A stretch of DNA of 45,783 nucleotides from an uncultured Eubacterium sp. (GTDB lineage Bacteria > Bacillota > Clostridia > Lachnospirales > Lachnospiraceae). Positions 40,897 through 45,783 of the stretch are shown here, in pieces (the stretch's first letter is position 1; every line of letters starts with the position of its first letter). The stretch spans positions 1 through 45,783 of the forward strand of contig URQO01000009.1 of NCBI GenBank assembly GCA_900550135.1, given 5' to 3'. The notes under the pieces were generated by a model. That model was not told the origin of the DNA. It did not search any database and saw nothing but the letters and a program-made list of their open reading frames with translations. A program made the position numbers and the translations under genes.

Positions 40897-43482
40897 GTGG
40901 ACGATAAGATATTTGATAGAATTCATGAAGTAGACTTAAAGGAAACAATGGAAACCTCTTATATTGATTATGCCATGAGTGTAATTGCAGCAAGAGCTCT
41001 TCCTGATGTTAGAGATGGTTTGAAGCCGGTACAAAGACGTGTGCTTTATTCAATGGTTGAACTTAACAACGGACCTGACAAGCCACACAGAAAGTGTGCC
41101 CGTATCGTTGGTGATACAATGGGTAAATTCCATCCACATGGTGACAGTTCAATTTACGGAGCATTAGTAAATATGGCTCAGGACTGGAGCACAAGATATC
41201 CATTAGTTGATGGTCACGGAAACTTTGGTTCAGAAGATGGTGACGGCGCTGCCGCAATGCGTTATACAGAGGCACGTCTTAGCAAGATTTCCATGGAAAT
41301 GGTTAGAGATATCAACAAAGATACTGTTGAGTTTCAGCCAAACTTTGATGAAACAGAAAAAGAACCAACAGTATTACCTGCAAGATATCCAAACTTACTT
41401 GTAAATGGTACAAGTGGTATTGCTGTAGGTATGGCTACTAATATTCCACCACATAATCTAACAGAGACAATCAATGCCATTGTTAAGATTATTGACAACA
41501 AAGTTGAAGAAAACAGGGACACTGAAATTGAAGAAATAATGGAAATTGTAAAAGGACCTGATTTTCCAACAGGTGCTACAATTTTAGGTAGAAAAGGAAT
41601 AGAAGAAGCATACAGAACAGGACGTGGAAAAATTAAAACACGTGCAGTTTCTGAAATTGAAACAATGAATAACGGTAAAAGTAGAATTGTTGTTACTGAA
41701 CTTCCATATATGGTTAACAAAGCAAAACTTGTTGAAAAAATCGCAAGTCTGGTAAAAGAAAAGAAAATCGACGGAATTACTGACCTTCGTGATGAATCAG
41801 ATCAGGAAGGTACACGTGTTGTTATTGAAGTACGTCGTGATGCAAATGCAAATGTTATATTAAATCAGTTATATAAACACACACAGTTACAGGATTCATT
41901 TGGTGTAATTATGCTTGCATTGGTAAATGGAGAGCCAAAAGTTCTTAATTTACTTCAAATGTTAGATGAATATTTAAAACACCAAGAGGATGTTGTTACT
42001 CGTCGTACAAAATTTGAATTAAACAAAGCTGAAGAACGTGCTCATATTATTCAGGGATTATTAATTGCCCTTGATAACATTGATGAAGTTATTCAGATTG
42101 TTAGAAGTTCTAGAACAACAGCCGATGCTAAGTTAAAATTGTCAGAAAGATTTGGTCTATCTGATGCACAGTCACAGGCTATTGTTGACATGAGAATCAG
42201 ACAGTTAACAGGTTTGGCTAGAGAAGACCTTGAAAATGAATACAAGGAATTAATGGAAAAAATATCATACTACAAGTCTATACTTGCAGATGAAAACAAA
42301 CTTTTAACTGTTATAAAAGAAGAAATCGAAGTTGTAAAAGACAAGTTTGGCGATGACAGAAGAACAAAAATAGGCATTGACATTGATATGGATGATGAAG
42401 ATTTAATACCTGAAGAAGATACAGTTATTGCAATGACTAACTTAGGTTACATAAAGAGAATGACTGTAGACAATTTTAAGGCACAGAACCGTGGTGGTAA
42501 AGGTATTAAGGGAATGCAGACTATAAATGATGACTTTATGAAGGATATGTTTATGGTTTCAACTCATGATTATATTTTATTCCTTACAAATACAGGTCGT
42601 ATATACAAATTAAAAGGATACGAAATTCCTGAAGCTGGAAGAACAGCCCGTGGTATGGCTATTGTCAACTTGTTACAGCTTCAGCCAGGAGAAAAAATCT
42701 CTGCAATGGTACAGATGAGAGAATTTGAAGACGACAAATATCTTATTATGGCCACAAAGCAAGGAATAATTAAGAAAACTCCAATTAGTGCATATACTAA
42801 TATTCGTAAGAGTGGTATTCAGGCTATAACTTTACGTGAAAATGACGAATTAATTGATGTAACAATATCAGATAATACACATAATATTATGCTCATTACA
42901 AAGAATGGTCAGGGAATTAAGTTCCGTGAAACTGATGTTAGAGAAACAGGACGTTCAGCAATGGGTGTTAAAGGTATTGAACTTAAAGGAAATGATGAAG
43001 TTATTTCAATGCAGATTGATACAGAAGGTGAATATATTCTTATTGTTTCAGCAAATGGAATGGGTAAACGTACACCATTTACTGAATTTAAACTACAGAA
43101 CCGTGGTGGTAAGGGTGTTAAATGCTACAAAATTACTGACAAAACAGGTGAAGTAGTTGGAGCAAAAGCAGTAAATGATGGTAATGAAATAATGATGATT
43201 ACAAACGAAGGTATTATAATTAGAATGTTTGTAGATGACATTTCAGTTTTAGGAAGAGTAACTTTAGGCGTTAAACTTATGAATACAGGTAAAAAAGATG
43301 ATATTGTTGTTGCAAGTATTACAAAGGTAAAAGAAAGTGTAACTGAAGCAGATGCAAAAGAAGCACAAATGTTGGAATCAGAACAATCATTAGAGAATGA
43401 TTTTACATCTGAAGAAAGCATAAGAGATGACAATACAATTAACGAATCAGTTGAAAGTGATGAATCATCAGATGAATTGTAA
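40897..43482 (+). CDS. gyrA: DNA gyrase subunit A
   Basis: The 861-residue subunit cleaves and religates DNA through Tyr123 (MRYTEARLS). The N-terminal domain has LKPVQRRVLYSM and the quinolone-response region HPHGDSSIYG at 79-88: Ser84 (E. coli Ser83) is present, while Gly88 stands where E. coli has Asp87. The C-terminal wrapping domain holds six-blade type repeats and a GyrA-box-like QNRGGKGIKGM near 530, with a second QNRGGKG near 735. The C-terminal 50 residues are acidic and Ser-rich. The start is GTG at 40897, after AGGAGG. The last gene of the dnaA-side series; a terminator follows. Confidence 0.97.
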   Translation: MDDKIFDRIHEVDLKETMETSYIDYAMSVIAARALPDVRDGLKPVQRRVLYSMVELNNGPDKPHRKCARIVGDTMGKFHPHGDSSIYGALVNMAQDWSTRYPLVDGHGNFGSEDGDGAAAMRYTEARLSKISMEMVRDINKDTVEFQPNFDETEKEPTVLPARYPNLLVNGTSGIAVGMATNIPPHNLTETINAIVKIIDNKVEENRDTEIEEIMEIVKGPDFPTGATILGRKGIEEAYRTGRGKIKTRAVSEIETMNNGKSRIVVTELPYMVNKAKLVEKIASLVKEKKIDGITDLRDESDQEGTRVVIEVRRDANANVILNQLYKHTQLQDSFGVIMLALVNGEPKVLNLLQMLDEYLKHQEDVVTRRTKFELNKAEERAHIIQGLLIALDNIDEVIQIVRSSRTTADAKLKLSERFGLSDAQSQAIVDMRIRQLTGLAREDLENEYKELMEKISYYKSILADENKLLTVIKEEIEVVKDKFGDDRRTKIGIDIDMDDEDLIPEEDTVIAMTNLGYIKRMTVDNFKAQNRGGKGIKGMQTINDDFMKDMFMVSTHDYILFLTNTGRIYKLKGYEIPEAGRTARGMAIVNLLQLQPGEKISAMVQMREFEDDKYLIMATKQGIIKKTPISAYTNIRKSGIQAITLRENDELIDVTISDNTHNIMLITKNGQGIKFRETDVRETGRSAMGVKGIELKGNDEVISMQIDTEGEYILIVSANGMGKRTPFTEFKLQNRGGKGVKCYKITDKTGEVVGAKAVNDGNEIMMITNEGIIIRMFVDDISVLGRVTLGVKLMNTGKKDDIVVASITKVKESVTEADAKEAQMLESEQSLENDFTSEESIRDDNTINESVESDESSDEL

Positions 43483-43494
43483 AAAATATTAAAA

Positions 43495-43528
43495 ATGATA
43501 AAAGCGGCTATATGTCGCTTTTTATCAT
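43495..43528 (+). terminator. Intrinsic terminator after gyrA
   Basis: GCGGC (43504-43508) pairs with GTCGC (43514-43518) around TATAT, with a following TTTTTATC; the stem continues outward with ATGATAAAA against TTTTTATCAT. It lies 12 bp beyond the gyrA stop codon. Two TGTTAATAA copies (43535, 43586) follow in the gap before the fumarase genes. Confidence 0.75.
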
Positions 43529-43607
43529 ATAATATGTTAATAACTATCTAAAAATCATAAAAAATAAGATAAAAAGAATTACAAATGTTAATAAAGGAGT
43601 TAAAAAA

Positions 43608-44450
43608 GTGCGAGAAATAAATACAAATGACATAATAAAAAATGTTAAAGAAATGTGCATAGAAGCAAATCATTTTTTTTCCACTGATATGAAAAAAGTA
43701 TTTGATAATGCTAAAGCAAGTGAAAAATCACCATTAGGACGTCAAATTTTAGAACAATTGGACGAAAATTTAAAGATTGCAAGAGAAGATATGATACCAA
43801 TATGTCAGGATACAGGTATGGCTGTTGTATTTATAGAAATAGGTCAGGATGTACATATAGTAGGTGAAAATGTAGAAGATGCAATAAATGAAGGTGTACG
43901 TCAGGGCTATGTGGAAGGATTTTTACGAAAATCAGTAGTAAAAGATCCATTAATAAGAGAAAATACAAAAGATAATACACCTGCAGTAATACATTATAAT
44001 ATTGTTCCGGGAGAAAATGTAAAAATAACAATAGCACCAAAAGGATTTGGAAGTGAAAATATGAGTAGGGTATTTATGTTAAAGCCGGCAGATGGTATAG
44101 AAGGGGTAAAGGATGCTGTATTGACAGCTGTAAAAGATGCAGGACCAAATGCATGTCCACCAATGGTAGTAGGTGTAGGAATAGGTGGAACATTTGAAAA
44201 GTGCGCCATATTGGCAAAAAAAGCATTGGCAAGACCTGCAGATAGTGAATCCGATATACCTTATGTAAAAGATATGGAAAAAGAATTATTAGACAAGATA
44301 AATAAATTAGGAATTGGACCAGGAGGATTAGGCGGAACACAGACAGCATTGGCTGTAAATGTGGAAACATATCCTACACATATAGCAGGACTTCCTGTTG
44401 CAGTAAATATATGTTGTCATGTAAACCGCCATGTAACACGAATATTGTAA
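43608..44450 (+). CDS. Class I fumarate hydratase, alpha (N-terminal) subunit
   Basis: The 280-residue product is the Fe-S-binding half of a two-subunit class I fumarase; the family also includes L-tartrate dehydratase. Cluster cysteines are seen in PICQDTGMA near 66, GPNACPPMVVGVGIGGT near 184, and near the C-terminus in NICCHVNRHVTR. It interconverts fumarate and L-malate in central carbon flow. The start is GTG at 43608 after AAAGGAG. The beta subunit follows 102 bp later, so the two form an operon. Substrate choice between fumarate and tartrate cannot be settled from sequence by eye, but fumarase is more likely in an anaerobe. Confidence 0.88.
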   Translation: MREINTNDIIKNVKEMCIEANHFFSTDMKKVFDNAKASEKSPLGRQILEQLDENLKIAREDMIPICQDTGMAVVFIEIGQDVHIVGENVEDAINEGVRQGYVEGFLRKSVVKDPLIRENTKDNTPAVIHYNIVPGENVKITIAPKGFGSENMSRVFMLKPADGIEGVKDAVLTAVKDAGPNACPPMVVGVGIGGTFEKCAILAKKALARPADSESDIPYVKDMEKELLDKINKLGIGPGGLGGTQTALAVNVETYPTHIAGLPVAVNICCHVNRHVTRIL

Positions 44451-44552
44451 ATAACACAATATGTAGTTTAAAATAAAATACATTATAATAGGAAGAAACT
44501 CGTAACAAAAAATAAAAAAATACTAAATATAGATATAAAAATAGGAGGAAAA

Positions 44553-45107
44553 ATGGATAAAAAAATTTCAGCTCCAATAAATGACAAAATAGCAAAAGAA
44601 CTAAAAGCAGGTGATTATGTATATATTACAGGAACAATATATACTGCAAGAGATGCTGCTCATAAAAGAATGAGTGAAGCATTGGAAAAGGGAAAGGAAT
44701 TACCTATAGAATTAGAAAATAACATAATTTATTATATGGGACCTTCTCCTGCAAGAGAAGGAAGAGTAATAGGATCAGCTGGACCTACTACTGCAAGCAG
44801 AATGGATAAATATACACCTAATTTGCTTGATTTAGGTTTGAAAGCTATGATAGGAAAAGGAAAAAGATCAAAAGAAGTAATAGAAGCAATAAAAAGAAAT
44901 AGTTGTGTTTACTTTGCGGCAGTTGGTGGAGCAGGTGCTATATTATCAAAATGTATTAAGAAAAGTGAAGTAGTGGCATATGATGATTTAGGAACAGAGG
45001 CAATTAGAAAATTATATGTTGAAGATTTTCCTGTTATAGTAGTCATAGATAGTGATGGAAATAATTTATATGAAACAGCAATTAAAGAGTATAAAAATAG
45101 TATTTGA
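44553..45107 (+). CDS. Class I fumarate hydratase, beta (C-terminal) subunit
   Basis: The 184-residue product is the partner half: GDYVYITGTIYTARDAAHKRM near 25-45, YYMGPSPAREGRVIGSAGPTTASRMD near 69-94 and the YFAAVGGAGAILSKCI stretch near 126 are conserved blocks of the C-terminal domain of class I fumarases and tartrate dehydratases. It has GGAGGA before its ATG. Its stop codon lies inside the -35 element of the tRNA-Ser promoter. Confidence 0.9.
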   Translation: MDKKISAPINDKIAKELKAGDYVYITGTIYTARDAAHKRMSEALEKGKELPIELENNIIYYMGPSPAREGRVIGSAGPTTASRMDKYTPNLLDLGLKAMIGKGKRSKEVIEAIKRNSCVYFAAVGGAGAILSKCIKKSEVVAYDDLGTEAIRKLYVEDFPVIVVIDSDGNNLYETAIKEYKNSI

Positions 45108-45132
45108 CAAATATACATACGTATATTATAAT
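45104..45132 (+). promoter_or_regulatory. Consensus promoter for tRNA-Ser
   Basis: TTGACA (45104-45109) and TATAAT (45127-45132) match consensus exactly with a 17-bp spacer. The TGA of the -35 element is also the stop codon of the fumarase beta gene. The tRNA 5' end at 45183 lies about 44 nt past the predicted start. Confidence 0.85.
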
Positions 45133-45182
45133 AACAAATGCACTGTAAAAGTGCTAATTAAATACTGATTCGAATCAGGCAT

Positions 45183-45270
45183 GGAGAAGTACTCAAGTGG
45201 CTGAAGAGGCGCCCCTGCTAAGGGTGTAGGTCGTTTGCGCGGCGCGAGGGTTCAAATCCCTCCTTCTCCG
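45183..45270 (+). tRNA. tRNA-Ser (anticodon GCT)
   Basis: The acceptor GGAGAAG pairs with CTTCTCC, the discriminator is G, and the anticodon loop CTGCTAA gives GCT (AGC/AGU codons). The long variable arm typical of tRNA-Ser makes the length 88 nt. CCA is not encoded (TTA follows). Confidence 0.96.
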
Positions 45271-45272
45271 TT

Positions 45273-45302
45273 AAAACTCAAACAAACCAGTTTGAGTTTT
45301 TT
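45273..45302 (+). terminator. Terminator after tRNA-Ser
   Basis: ACTCAAAC (45276-45283) and GTTTGAGT (45290-45297) form an 8-bp stem with a 6-nt loop, followed by a T-run to 45302 and preceded by an A-run. Confidence 0.88.
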
Positions 45303-45338
45303 AATTCGAAAAAAGTTTTAAAAAAATAAAAAAAGTTG

Positions 45339-45367
45339 TTGACATGGAATATTAAAAGTGATAATAT
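45339..45367 (+). promoter_or_regulatory. rRNA operon promoter P1
   Basis: TTGACA (45339-45344), a 17-bp spacer and TAATAT (45362-45367). It is the farthest upstream of three tandem promoters before the 16S gene, and its spacer differs from those of P2 and P3. Confidence 0.75.
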
Positions 45368-45441
45368 ACATCATGCGTTCGCAAAAAGCGAGAGGCAACA
45401 AAATAACAACAAAAAACAAAATTTAAAAAAGTTTAAAAAGT

Positions 45442-45492
45442 TGTTGACAAGTTAATATAGATATGATATATTAATACGGCTGTCGAAAATAC
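45442..45492 (+). repeat. rRNA promoter P2 in a 51-bp direct repeat, copy 1
   Basis: TTGACA (45444-45449), 17 bp, TATATT (45467-45472). The whole segment 45442-45492 recurs identically at 45535-45585, so the downstream promoter arose by duplication of this block with its initially transcribed region. Confidence 0.88.
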
Positions 45493-45534
45493 AGTAAGCA
45501 ACAGTGAAAATAAAATAAAAAAGTTTTAAAAAAC

Positions 45535-45585
45535 TGTTGACAAGTTAATATAGATATGATATATTAATACGGCTGTCGAAAATAC
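45535..45585 (+). repeat. rRNA promoter P3 in a 51-bp direct repeat, copy 2
   Basis: TTGACA (45537-45542), 17 bp, TATATT (45560-45565), identical to copy 1 over 51 bp at a period of 93 bp. Here CTGTCG (45573-45578) has its full complement CGACAG (45585-45590), so the early transcript from P3 forms a perfect 6-bp hairpin that copy 1 lacks. Downstream leader (to 45739) holds a 9-bp stem CTGAAAATT/AATTTTCAG at 45624-45647. Confidence 0.88.
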
Positions 45586-45739
45586 GACAGAAAAGAACAT
45601 TGATAATTGAACAGCAACCATCCCTGAAAATTCAAATAAATTTTCAGAGCGAACATTGTTAAATGAGTAATCATTAAACGATTTCCAAAACAAACAGTAA
45701 TGGATGAATGGCTAACGTCATTCTGACAGAACAAACACT

Positions 45740-45783
<44 letters not shown>

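Noticed and set aside
41131..41165. Gly88 in GyrA as a sign of acquired quinolone resistance
   Set aside because: The position equals E. coli Asp87, but Ser84 is intact and, as I recall, Gly is common here in Lachnospiraceae, so it is probably natural variation rather than selection.

Overview
The window looks like a stretch of chromosome from an AT-rich, low-GC Firmicute, most probably a member of Lachnospiraceae or a close relative in Clostridia. This rests on the rpmH-rnpA-yidD-yidC-jag-mnmE-mnmG-rsmG-parA-parB / dnaA-dnaN-yaaA-recF-gyrB-gyrA arrangement, a V-type ATPase instead of an F-type one beside these genes, strong AGGAGG ribosome binding sites, several TTG/GTG starts, and a secreted GH81 glucanase. 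The taxon is an inference from gene content, not from a search.

Layout. Positions 1-60 hold the 5' part of a tRNA-Lys. Positions 303-4505 encode a large secreted beta-1,3-glucanase (minus), followed by an AI-2E/PerM-type membrane protein (plus) and trmB (minus). Between 6930 and 7103 lies a large imperfect palindrome. A structured leader at 7199-7272, which I read as a candidate Na+-sensing riboswitch with its own terminator, precedes a nine-gene V-type ATPase operon (7298-15784, plus). Next come dacA and a degenerate tyrosine-recombinase-like gene. On the minus strand are a DEDDh exonuclease, tRNA-Arg and serS. A kinase-fold gene (plus), a LytTR/LiaF-like pair and a DUF4446 gene follow.

The origin region fills 24-45 kb. 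parB, parA, a coiled-coil gene, rsmG, mnmG, mnmE, jag, yidC, yidD, rnpA and rpmH run leftward. dnaA, dnaN, yaaA, recF, gyrB and gyrA run rightward, followed by a two-subunit fumarase, tRNA-Ser and the promoters and first bases of an rRNA operon. Four parS sites lie at 26.2-26.8 kb. The origin itself is very probably the two intergenic regions flanking dnaA (34310-34811 and 36222-36490). Canonical DnaA boxes are not seen there; a repeated TGTTAATAA 9-mer is present, and the DnaA DNA-recognition signature is altered in parallel.

How it fits together: genes on both sides of dnaA are mostly transcribed away from the origin, as expected for leading-strand placement. The V-ATPase operon is a marked exception and runs head-on toward the origin. 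The most notable observations are the riboswitch-like leader of the V-ATPase operon, the joint change in DnaA and its apparent binding sites, a tyrosine-recombinase-fold protein that has lost three catalytic residues, parS sites embedded in perfect palindromes up to 40 bp, and a palindromic element upstream of the V-ATPase leader.
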